NCBI GenBank assembly: GCA_965644315.1
Contig: CBFFRQ010000069.1
Span: 496,001-560,000 of the forward strand
Source: Caecitellus pseudoparvulus
Taxonomy: Eukaryota; Bigyra: Bicosoecida
Direction: 5' to 3'
Length of the DNA stretch: 64,000 bases
A program made the translations under genes and the position numbers. Below the pieces are notes generated by a model. That model saw nothing but the letters and a program-made list of their open reading frames with translations. It ran no database searches and was not told the origin of the DNA. Below, piece after piece: positions 30,201 through 40,321 of this stretch; positions within the stretch are counted from its first letter, which is position 1; each line of letters opens with the position of its first letter.

Positions 30201-33200
30201 GAAGCCAAGATGCCTCTCGCAGAAACACCGCCATCATCGATGTCAGTCTCATCTTGCGACACGTCGCCCATGATGGCCTGCACTCGCTGCAAGCCAGGCA
30301 GCTGAAAGAAGCGCGTGCCGCCTCGCACCCAGTGCTTTTGCAGCCCATGCACTGCTGTCGGGTGGTGTAAAGGAAACCACTCAGAAGCGATGCCTTCTGC
30401 CATGAGCTCAACGAAGTTAATGTCAGCTCCTCCCGCAGCGTGCTCGAGCGCGGGGTGGGAGCCATCGTGGGTGGTGTGAGCTCGGGCTCGTGCGCGGGTG
30501 ATGAGGTCCAACGTCAGCTGCTGCCGCTGCACTGGGGTGAACCGCTCAAAGTACGGGGCGTAGGGGTACGGTCGAGCAGGACTCCGCCGCCAGAAAGGTT
30601 GCAGCGGCGCCCCCCGCTCGAAGTGATCCGGCGTGAAGCGGAAGAGGAACTCCCCAGAGTCTTGAGGGCGCACCCGGACCCGCATGCCCAGCATTTCTGC
30701 CCGAGCTTCCAGCACGTGCTGGGGCGCGTAGACGAGCAAGAAATCAACCGCCCCAGATGTTGTCGCCGCAATGGACACACCCTCGCTGCATGTGAGAGCT
30801 AGGCTGTGGCACGCAGCAGAGCAACAGCCATCGCCGTCCGTTTCATCCTCAGCAGTCTCTTCCGCGATGCTTCTCTGCTTGCGCAAGCCTGCATCGTCCT
30901 CGACGTCGCTGTCGTCGTCGTCCACCGCTTGCTGGTGCAGGGTCGCGGCGATCTGCGCAGACTCAGCTCGCCGTGAGGCCGCATTCCGTGCTGGCTGACC
31001 GCCCTCGGTGTCATCAACGTCAGCGTGGGGCAGCTTGGTCAGGTCTAATCGCAATGATTCGCTTTGCGTGGGGGATTCGTCCGTGCCTGATGCAGAGTCA
31101 GTGTGCCGAGGTGCGACTGCAGCCTGCCCAGCCGCCTTGCTCCTGGCTTTCAGACGTGCTGCTCGAGCTCGCGCTTGGCTCAGTGCTGCTCGGTTGTCCA
31201 TGCTGTTGCCCTTCGGGCGATTCAGCAGCCGCCACGTTGGCCACACCACGAGACCCACAGCTTGCAGGCAGCGCATGAGCTGCCTCCGTTGGAGCAGGCG
31301 TGCAGCCACCACGGCATGCACACACGCATGCGCTGGGCGTGGCAGGTGAGCTGCCTTGCCAGCCTTGATCACAGCAGTGTACTTCGTAAGCAACAACGAC
31401 TCGGCATCCCCTGCTTCCGCTGCAAGGATGTCCAGCGCGACCTCGCGACTGGTAGAGTCCCCGCCAGACCACAGCCTGCCCCTGCCCTGCTGCCCAGGGC
31501 GGAGGGAAGCCAGACACGAACCTTCGTCACACATGCGCTCCAAGTGCTCCTTGAGACCAACAATGCTCTCTTGAATGCGCCAGACGTTGTCACTGCTCAC
31601 GAAGTGTGATCCTGTGCCCACCTTGACGCAGCGATAGGTGATGTGCGCGGCTGCGTCGGCTGGAGTACCACCAGATGCAACTGGCAGCTGCAGGCGCTGA
31701 AGATACAACTGACATCGGTGTTTTTCACCTGCAGCAACCGCTTCGAACTCGAGAACAAGGTCCATTAGCTGCAGGAGTGCCTGCCCTGCAGTATTGGGCT
31801 CGCCAGGCGTGCCCGTGGTGTACGTTTCGATGGGCAGCATGTGCAAGGGCGGCGGCCCCAGCGGCCCGATACGAAAGGAGAGAATATCAAAGGGTGCAGG
31901 GTGCTGCTTGGAGGTGAACCAAGAAGATGTCGTGGATGCCGCAGCAACTGCTTGTGCAGCAGCAGTGATCCCTGTCGCAAGTATGACCGGGCTGAGCACT
32001 TCTGCTGCGGTCAGGTACATGGCGATAGGAAAGTCAAAGCCTTGGATATTCAGCGGCTCTAGCAGCTCCTTTGACAATGTGAATACTCGGTGGGGGTCAA
32101 TGCTGCCAGGCTCGACGCGCACAGCTGCAGCACGTGCGGAGTCCTTGCCTGGCTGCGCAGCGGCAGCACCGCCTGCACCTGCCTCACCACTCAACATGTC
32201 ACTCGCAGCCAAAGCGGATGCCAGCGTGGTGGGCCCAATCATGGGGAGTTCTTCTGCCGTCCCAGGTGCGGGCTCGGGCTGGGTATCGGGCGAGGTTGGC
32301 GAGCGTGCGCTGGCCACAGCTGCATCTGAGACGAACGCCCATGACCAGAGGTTGCGCTTCCTGGGGGTGTCTGATGCAGCTAGGGACTGCACAGTGACGG
32401 GCAGAGACGAACTTAACGAAGGCGGGTTGGGGACAACACCCATGCCTGTCAACTGCCCGGCGACCTGCGTGGCTCTGGCGCTACGTGCCTCAGCCTCCTC
32501 AGCCCACCCGCACTCTGCCGGGGTCAAGGGCATGAACGCATCCCAGGTCCAGCCACAAAACTTCGCCCGCAACTCTGGCAATGAGAGGTGGTCCACGTCA
32601 AATGCCACACTCGCCCCTACATGCACAGAGGAGAGGGACACGGCGATCTCCGCTTGCGGCGCCCGGGAGACGCGGACACGGGGGAGGGCTGCCCTGGCAG
32701 CAGCAATGAGCTGCGGCTTGGCCCCTTCGGCCTGCAGGTGCTGCACAAGTGCGTCGTTGGTTGAGAACTCTAGCGGTGACGTGCAGCCGGGAGGAGTAAA
32801 CAAGAAGGGCAAGGGCAGTGTTGCGATGGTGAAGAAGAGAGCCCCTTGCTCTGCAGGCGCGATGGGTGTCCTGAACTTCGCCACCACCTCCAAGGAACGC
32901 GGCAAGGTCCTTCGTTTTCCCTTGCTTCCCTGTGCTGCGTACATGCGGTGCAACATGTCGTCGTCGAGGGCTGTGCCTGTCGTAGCCAGGGGCAGTGCTG
33001 ATTGTCCAGGGGAAGGAGACGAGTTTGGGGACGCGGCACCCGGTTCCTGGTGCCCCATCAACAGGGTGCTACTCTCAGCGACTTGTATGTCAAGGGAAGA
33101 CACTGGCAGATGCAGGTGCTTTTGCAGGGCAGAGGTCACAGCCTTGGACAGCCGGGGCACGTTGGCCACAACCTTCATGCTGAACTCCAGGTCAGACACC

Positions 33201-33522
33201 AACGCGTCCTGCTCAGAGAAGAGAAAAGCACGCACTGTGAGACCAGGTGTCGGCTGAGCCCACAATGCAATATTGCATGTAGGAAGAAGGGGGCGTGGCA
33301 AGGCACTGATTCCCCCGCAGACTGCAGGCACATGCAGTTTCCAGTAGCTCGACGTCGCAGCGACGTCGCGAAACGGCTGACGACAGCGCCGGCACGTACC
33401 AAAGCGCTGCTGACAGCGGCATCACGCCCAGCAGTTTGCATGGCCTCTATCTTGCCTGAGGTTCCTGATGCCACGGCAGATGCGCCGTCAAGGACTGTTT
33501 TCCACCCGCCTTTGCTTGCCAT
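27269..33522 (-). CDS. Anoctamin/TMEM16 family membrane protein with very long N-terminal extension
   Basis: TMEM16 proteins are Ca2+-dependent ion channels or lipid scramblases. Exon 1 is 33522-33400 (MASKGGWKTVLDGASAV...), the intron at 33399-33209 has a GTACGT donor and GAGCAG acceptor, and exon 2 is 33208-27269; together they give 2,020 residues in phase 0. The anoctamin membrane domain covers about residues 1260-2000, starting LFQPLHLVRGYYGTYLAFYF, with NGLVIPIINIMFTKVA in the middle and FGEHIIIALKLFLRRVIPD at the end. About 1,200 residues precede it, against roughly 300-400 in animal members, and contain Asp/Glu/Ser-rich linkers. Just before the first helix (about 1231-1258) lies a 13-cysteine cluster (CWFCCCRCKSSCC...) likely to be palmitoylated or metal-binding. 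Channel versus scramblase activity cannot be told from sequence. Confidence 0.9.
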
Positions 33523-33947
33523 GCCTGCGCCGGCAGAGCGTCTGCACGGAGGATGCTGGCTTCGCGCGCCTCTCGAGGTATCTTTCCCGGGGCGTGGCAC
33601 GGCCAATGGCTGACAGAGGCACAGTGATGTTGAGCACACACTCGCAAACTCAGAGTGGGCCTGCCTGAGCGCGCAGTGGTGACTTTGTTTTGTCGTGAGT
33701 AGCGTTGCGTTATTTTGGCTGGACGTGCGCCAGATTCTTCCCTCAGCTTGAGTTGGCTGGCACGCTCAGCGGCTGCACACCCGACACCGACTCAATACCC
33801 TTCCCGTGCCAGCACTCCCCCTTCTGCTTCAGACATCGCCCATCACAGAACACAGGAAGCCCTGCAGCCGAACGACTGCCAGGTGCTTCTTTCGCCCGTG
33901 CATCAACCTCACCACCTCGCCCACCACGCCTATTCCCAACTTCAGCG
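33523..33947. promoter_or_regulatory. Divergent intergenic region, anoctamin and GH25
   Basis: These 425 bp lie between the anoctamin ATG (33522, minus) and the lysozyme ATG (33948, plus). The part nearest the lysozyme start is pyrimidine-rich (CACCACCTCGCCCACC and similar). Nothing else is recognised; it should carry both promoters. Confidence 0.4.
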
Positions 33948-34871
33948 ATGAAGCTGTTTTCGGCTATTCTCGCAGCAGCTCTTGCTTCCATTGCAACTGC
34001 AACGTGGGTTCCACCGTATCTCAGCTGAGCCCAGGCCTTTTGAACGGCAGCACCAGTGCGCTAGAGTGCCTTGGTCCAAGTGCACTGCACTTGGCACACG
34101 CCCCTTGTTTTGCAGTAATGGCGTTGACCTCGCCGGTGTGTTCAGCACTTCCAGCATGAACTGCCTGAAGAGCAACGGGGTTGACTTCGTGCGTCGTGCA
34201 GCAGCCATTAGACCGTTTCCAGGGGCAGCACCTTCCACCCGCTCCACAGGTCATTGTGCGCTCGTGGCACTCATACGGCGGCTTCGACACAGCCGGCCCA
34301 GTGTCCATCCGCAACGCCCACGCTGCTGGCATCCCTTACGTTGACGGGTACCTCTTCCCATGTGCTGGCAAGAGTGCATCCGCACAGGTGCAGGGCACCC
34401 TGAACGGCTTGTCAGAGAACGGCGCACGCATCGGCACTCTGTGGCTGGACATCGAGACGAACCCCTCCAGGGGCTGCGGCTGGTCCGCCGACAAGGCTTC
34501 CAACTGCAACTTCATCAAGGACATGATCAAGGCTGGCCATGCTGCTGGCCGCACCATCGGCGTGTACTCCTCCCCGTACGAGTGGAGCACTGTCGCAGGG
34601 AACTGCAACATCCGTGGCGAGTTCTCCGATGTCCCTCTGTGGTACGCACACTATGACGTGAGTTCAGGGGCAGCTTGCCTGTGCTGCTTGCCACGCGTTG
34701 TGGTGCATGCTGACACTGTCCCGCCTGCCTCTTCGCTCCACCCAGAACTCCAAGAGCTTCAACGACTACTCCCGCTTCGCCTTTGGCGGCTGGTCCAGGC
34801 CTGCCATGAAGCAGTACACTGACTCCCAGAACTACTGCGGGCACAACTTCGATGGTGACTGGTACCCTTGA
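33948..34871 (+). CDS. Secreted GH25-type lysozyme
   Basis: Four exons encode 220 residues: 33948-34003, 34116-34188, 34250-34657 and 34746-34871. Introns are 112, 61 and 88 nt with GTGGGT, GTGCGT and GTGAGT donors; all phases agree. The start MKLFSAILAAALASIATAT is a clear signal peptide. The mature part follows the protist/nematode GH25 pattern: NGVDLAGVFSTSSMNCLKSN, VDFVIVRSW across the exon 2-3 junction, GIPYVDGYLFPCAG, then LWLDIE with the family Asp-x-Glu acids at D110 and E112, IGVYSSPYEW, PLWYAHYD, and the end FGGWSRPAMKQYTD. It should cleave peptidoglycan in food vacuoles or outside the cell, suggesting phagotrophy on bacteria. Conserved cysteines fit a secreted fold. Confidence 0.92.
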
Positions 34872-35334
34872 GCGCTGCCGCCCCTTCACCTGTCGCGCTA
34901 CGGCTCAATGCATCTATGCAATGCCGCTTCTGGCAGTTGCTGCGTCTGCCAGGTATGCCGCTGCCTCCGCCCACTTCCCGACTTGGCCAAATCATTCATG
35001 ATCGCAAAAATGCCCCTCGTGGCACAGGTTCATGTCTTCTAGTTCCCCAGAAACATCTTCCCCCGGCAGCAAGTGGCCCTGTGTTCCACGAAGCAGCCGT
35101 TGCTGTGCTGAGTTTCTGCTTGCCGCAGCAGCTGAGCCTCGGCTGTCAGCGCCCGGCCGTGTCTTCTACGGGCGCCTTCCTACGCTTCATGCGATAAGGG
35201 GGGCAGTGATTGGGCCATCCTTAAGGTCAACATGACAGGCTTCCACTTGGTTGGGAACGACCGGCTTCACCTTCTGGGACAGGGCGCGTAAGAGCTGCTG
35301 GTGCACGCGGCTTGTCGCGAGCGACAGGCCACGC
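34872..35334. other. Intergenic region
   Basis: 463 bp between two plus-strand genes. It would hold the 3' UTR of the lysozyme and the promoter of the membrane-protein gene. I see no convincing coding frame, RNA gene or repeat. Confidence 0.5.
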
Positions 35335-37514
35335 ATGCACAAAGCCTCGTCCTTCCCCCACACGCGCAGATCAACGCGTCTGAAGCTCAAGGGCGCTGCC
35401 ATTCTAGCTGCTTTAGGTGCTGTGTGCATCCTCATCAAGCAGTGGCTGAACATGCTGGAGTACTACGAAATGGCAGAAGACCATGGCGCTTACGATGTAC
35501 AGAGCCCGCGCGGCTCTTTGGGCATCAGCAACCCGGCTGTCTTCAATGGCAGTACAAGTGCATGGGCACATGTGAGTGTCGAATGTGCTGCAGCCGCCTC
35601 GCTTGCCCGCACTCGACCCGCCCGGCACATGTCCAGGATGCGCGATTTGCTGTGTGGACTGGCTCACTCGCCTTCGGCCTGATGCTCTCAGTGGTGTTCT
35701 TCTTCGCTGCCCCGCTGTACTTCATGCTGGGCTTCACCTTTGTGCGGTGGTCTACCGCCCTGGCACTGCTGCTGCTTCTTGTTGTATCTCAAGTGCTCAT
35801 CGTCTTCCTCACAGACGTCCTCGCCGCAGCGGGCGTGCAGTATCCCGGGCAAGGCATCCTTCTGTGGGTGTTTGAGGTGGGAGTTGTGGTGTGCCTGGTG
35901 AACATGTTGAAAGGAGGGGTAAAGGGGGTATTCCTGTCCCCCCATCGCATGCTCTCTGGGATGGGTGCGCTTGGCATGGCAGCCATGTACATCCAAGTGC
36001 GCGTGCTGGCGCCTTGGTTCTTCTCTTCAACCCCCACTTTCAAGATACTCTTTCGCCTGTTCGCGTGGCCCTTGTTCTACGAAGTAGTCATGGCCAGCGT
36101 ACGACTCTGTACTCGTAGTTCGGCATCTGCGAAAGTTCCCCATGATCGAGTGTTCTTCTCCTTCACAGCTGCAACCATGGCATTCAGCCTAGTGGGTCGG
36201 CTCATGACGACAGCCTTGGACTCGTTAGAAGCAACCATTGGCGTCTCTTTTGCCTTGGCGGCAGTGGAGTTGATCATGCGCGCGAGCCTTCCCACCAGGG
36301 ATGCCTGGTATCGAGCAGGGTGGAAACGCATGACGGAGAATTGCCAGGGATCGTGCCGAAGCTGGTGCAATGAGCCTCTGGCGGCAGTCAAGGGCAGTGA
36401 GCACCTTCAGCAGACTCAAGAGCTGCAGAGCCACTTCACATTCTTGACAGTGGACACCATTGGAGAGGATTTGGGGGTGTGGCTGGCCCTGGCCATGGGC
36501 CTGACGTTCCGCTTTCCCCCGTCGGTTGGCGGGCCGCCGCTGTCGACACAGGAGGTGCTCTTGCGAGTGACTGCGCAGTACATCATCGAGCTTCTAGCTG
36601 ACTTCGGCCCCGTGCTCTGCGTCCTGTGCATTGGCTGGTGTTGCCAGGCACGTCTCCCGCCTTGGACGGGAGCCTCTTGCGCAGGTGATGACCACAGCAA
36701 GGCAACGGCCCCTGCCGCACCAGACGTCGGGGGGACGCAGGACCAGCCACCCCATGCGGAGGTTGATCAGAACCCTTTGGCTCCGGCCATGATGCCCACC
36801 CGCAGCACCAGTGCTGGCACGAGCATGGCGTCTCCCACTGCAACGTCCGGCGGGCATGCCATGGCCGCGCTCAAGCTGCCCTCTCAGCCCAGCCTCACAC
36901 CCGCCATGCCAGTCCTCCTGGACGATGCAGAGTCCCCAGCCACGGCCATGGTGCTGCAGCAAGCGGGGAAGGGGGGTGTTGTGCCCCCTCTGCCCTTGCG
37001 CATGCCCTTGCCGTGCCGCTGCTTCGGGCGGACGCTGTGTTGGATTCCTGCGGGAGTCTGTGGCTGCGTGTTACAGGCAGAAGAGGCAGATGTGGTGGCG
37101 TCGCGGGCCGCCATGGAATCAACCCTTGCCAAGGACTTGTCTGCCATCGCCAGGGACCCGGTGTGGCAGCCTGTGTCCAGCGCGCAGGTCCTGGCACAGT
37201 CCTTGGCGGAAGAGGGAACGGAGGTGTTTGGCGTGGCTGTGGGGGGTGAGAGCGGGCAGCAGCCCACTCGCCTGGGCCGACTAGTCCTCCACACGCTCGT
37301 TAGCGTCGAAATGGTGGCAGTGCGGCTCGACCGGGCCTGGACCTCGCGCTTCAAGTGGTTCGAGGTGGTGCTCGTCTCATCCAGCATCGCCATGGCAACA
37401 CTGGTCCTGCGACTCATGGCAGGGCCCCGCACTCGTTGCCTGATGTTGGATGATGCAGGGGAGAGATACTTTGACGCATGCCCCCTTATCCCTGAAGTGT
37501 CGGAGTCCACGTAG
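35335..37514 (+). CDS. Multi-pass membrane protein, function unknown
   Basis: Exon 1 is 35335-35571 (MHKASSFPHTRR...), the intron 35572-35636 has a GTGAGT donor and GTCCAG acceptor, and exon 2 is 35637-37514, giving 704 residues in phase 0. Exon 1 carries a membrane helix (AAILAALGAVCILI) before an N-linked-type site NGSTSAW. Exon 2 adds about seven hydrophobic helices (for example LMLSVVFFFAAPLYFML, ALALLLLLVVSQVLIVFL, WLALAMGLTF), then a disordered segment (about 490-560) and a last helix AMATLVLRLMA near the C-terminus. I do not recognise the family. A transporter or receptor would be guesswork. The gene precedes the CEP131-like gene by 135 bp on the same strand. Confidence 0.7.
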
Positions 37515-37649
37515 AAATAGTGGCGAATGCAGATATTCACGGGAAGGCTCCTGCTTTGCCACAGCACATGAGGAAGGCAGGTGCAAATCACACAGCCACT
37601 ACACAGGCCCACAGCCCTGTTTTATATGTCTTAATACTCTTCGGAAAGC

Positions 37650-40107
37650 ATGGCTTCCCTTCGCCAGAAGTACCTGGTGCGCCGGGCCTGCAAGCGAGCA
37701 CAGCGTCGAGCAATCAATTTCCGCAACGCTTCCTCTCTGCGCACGCCCCTCACAGGCCGCCAAGCGGGCTGAAATCTCAAGCTTGTTGTCTTCAGGTGCA
37801 GAAAAAGAGGATCGCGACGCTCGTCATGCGTCCCCTCCAAGACCCGCGTGGCAGGCCGCATCTGGCACAGCAGTGGTAACGGCAGCTCGCAGACCAGCAG
37901 CGTCACACTCCGGCTCAGCGTCCGAGCAAAGCGATGGGAAAAGCTCAACCACGAACACCCCACAGCAGCAAAAGCCAGTTCTGGAAGAATCTTCCCTCTC
38001 TGCGCTGCAGGTCGAGGCAGAGGTGGCAGATGCCTCCATTGCTTCGCTTGGCAGCCTGGACCTGTCCGAGTCCCACACACAGGTGGGGAGTCCCCCGCGG
38101 GCAGCGACGCCGCCCCGCCAGCGCAGCATCTCCCCCATCACCTCGCCGAGCACCACCCGCAGTCATGGCCGCGGCAGCATTGGCTTCACCCGCCACGGAA
38201 GCATGCCCTTGCCGCCGGGCAGCAGTCCTCCCTCGGCTGCCTCCACCGCCACCACACTCACCTCCTCCGCCCGCTTCGACAGCATCCTTGCACTGCTGGA
38301 CAGCAAGCCGCCTTTGAGTCAGTCCAGGGGGGGTGCAACCGTTGAGGCCAGCGCTACAGCACAGCCCCCTCCCCCCGCGCCAAGCGAGTCGACGGCAGAC
38401 TCTGCCAGTACTCACAGCAACCCAGCCACTGCGCCAGCCAGGCCGCCAGCTGGTGGTGGGGCGGTAAGCAGTGTGCGAGGCGTCGTAGCCGGACTGAAAG
38501 CAACGATTGTCGAACGAGACGAAGAAATTGCACGCCTTCAAGCGGCCATGCGTCGGCAAGAAGCGGAGATGAGGCGACAAGCCGACGCCGCTGCAACCAG
38601 CGCCTCAGAGGCGGTGCAGAAGACGAAGCAAGCAGCCGAGGCTGCTGCTTCTCGTCACTTGACATTCATAGACAAGCTGCTGGGTGACAAGAAGGCTTTG
38701 GCGCGCAAGTGTGATGAGCTGGGCAGTGCCTTGGAGGAAGAGCGGGCGGCGGCGGGAGAACGCATGCGCAAGGTGGCGGCGGAGGCTGCCAGGGAGCTGG
38801 AGCAGGCGAGAAGCAGCTGGGCAGCTGCGGAGAAGGTGCGTGTGAAGCGTGCCGTGGAGAACAAGGCAGAGGCTGTGCGCGCGGCCACCCTGCGCGCCGT
38901 GGAGCCCGACATCCAGCGCCTGATGGAGAAGCACCGGGACGACGTGGCCAAGTTGAAGGAGGTATTTGCCAAGCAACTGCATGAAGCGGAGAGCCGCATC
39001 GCAGAGTCCAAGCATGCCGAGCTCATGTCTGTGCAGGGGGGCGTGGATGCGGCAGTGACTGCCGCGCTCGGCCAGGAGCGCGCAGCAGCAGCAGACCGCG
39101 AGCGGGCTTTGGTGGCGCGCTACGAAGGAGACCTGGCAGACCTGCGGCGCAAGGCTGGGGAGGAGCTGCACGCTGAGCAGCGCCGAGGACTGGACGCGGT
39201 GCGGCAGGAGGTGGCCAAGGCTGCCGCCGACGCCGCCCAGCTGCGCAGCCGGTACGAGGCACAGTTGGAGGAGCTGAGGGCGGCACACGCCCGAGCACGA
39301 GCAGGGCTGGAGGCCTCCTCTGATGAGGCCTTGCAGCGTGCCAGGCGGGAGCTGGAGGAGGAGCGGCGGACTCTGCGTGCCTCGGTGCAGCGCGAGGTGC
39401 AGGGCCAGTGGGCGGGCAAGGAGGCGAGCATTCGCAGCAAACTGCAGGAGGAAGCAGACACAGCTCTGCGGGCCGCCGTGCAGCGCCTCGATGGCCAGAT
39501 GCAAGAGCAGGTGCGGCAGGCAAAGGCGGCGCTGGCTGCCAAGGCGGATGCTGCCGCTGCCGACGCTCGTTCAGACGTGGCCCGAGTGAATGCGGAGCTA
39601 GAGCGCGTGCGGGGGCAGCTGCAAAACGCCCAAGAGGCGGCAGATGCGACGTCCTCACACTCAGCTAAGCGCCTGCACGCAGCAGAGGCAGAAGTGTCCC
39701 GGCTGACCGGCCAGGTGGAGACGTTGCAAGAGCGGGTGGGCGAGCTGCAGCGCCAGCTGGCAGCAGCGGAGGACGCGACGGTGGATGCCCGCCGCCGGGC
39801 TGCTGCAGCTGAAGAGCACTTCCGCACGGAGCTCGCCGAGGCGCGCAGAGCAGCGGAGCAGGCGCTGCAAGGCATGGAAGCTGCCAAGGCTCGGGGGGAG
39901 GCTGAGGCAGCGGCTTTGAAAGAGGCCCACGCCAGGGCAGCAGCCAATGTCGAGGAGCGGGTCAAGGCAGCCTTGGCTTCCAGAGATGCTGCGCTGGAGG
40001 CGTGTCAGGGCGAGCTGCGCAAGAGTCGGGCTGAGCTGGCGGCGCTGCAAGAGGAAGTCGCTGCGGAGCGAGCAGAGCTGTTGTCCATGGCCGGCCAGGG
40101 CAGCTGA
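37650..40107 (+). CDS. CEP131: CEP131/AZI1-like centriolar coiled-coil protein
   Basis: CEP131 is a centriolar satellite and transition-zone protein needed for cilium formation. The likely structure is a 27-nt first exon (37650-37676, MASLRQKYL), intron 37677-37755 with GTGCGC donor and CTCACAG acceptor, and exon 2 at 37756-40107, giving 792 residues. The first 240 residues are Ser/Pro-rich and disordered. From about 250 to the end the chain is coiled coil. Family resemblance is seen in RHLTFIDKLLGDKKALARKC (near 308), AVEPDIQRLMEKHRDDVAKL (near 390) and the C-terminal VEERVKAALASRDAALEA, in the order found in animal CEP131. The frame is open further 5' but has no ATG in better context. The short first exon is the least certain part; the CEP131 call could be another ciliary coiled coil. 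Confidence 0.75.
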
Positions 40108-40321
40108 CAGCGCCCAGGCAGTGTGCAATGCAGCGCAAATCACAGACAACCCGCCGTGGTTCCACAGCCACCATCATGAAGTGGCCGAGCTCTGTCTCCT
40201 GCCGTGAGTCTTCTTGACGGTCCACTGCTCTAGTGCCTCGGCACACGCCAGGGACAGACTTCATCCCCTCGTGTGGAGACTCCGAAGGGGACAGAAAGTT
40301 CACCTTCTCATCTTGGCCAGC

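Noticed and set aside
38605-39965. Long minus-strand frames opposite the CEP131-like gene (about 300 and 281 codons)
   Set aside because: Leu/Cys/Ser-rich shadows created by the GC-rich coiled-coil coding sequence; the plus strand matches a family.
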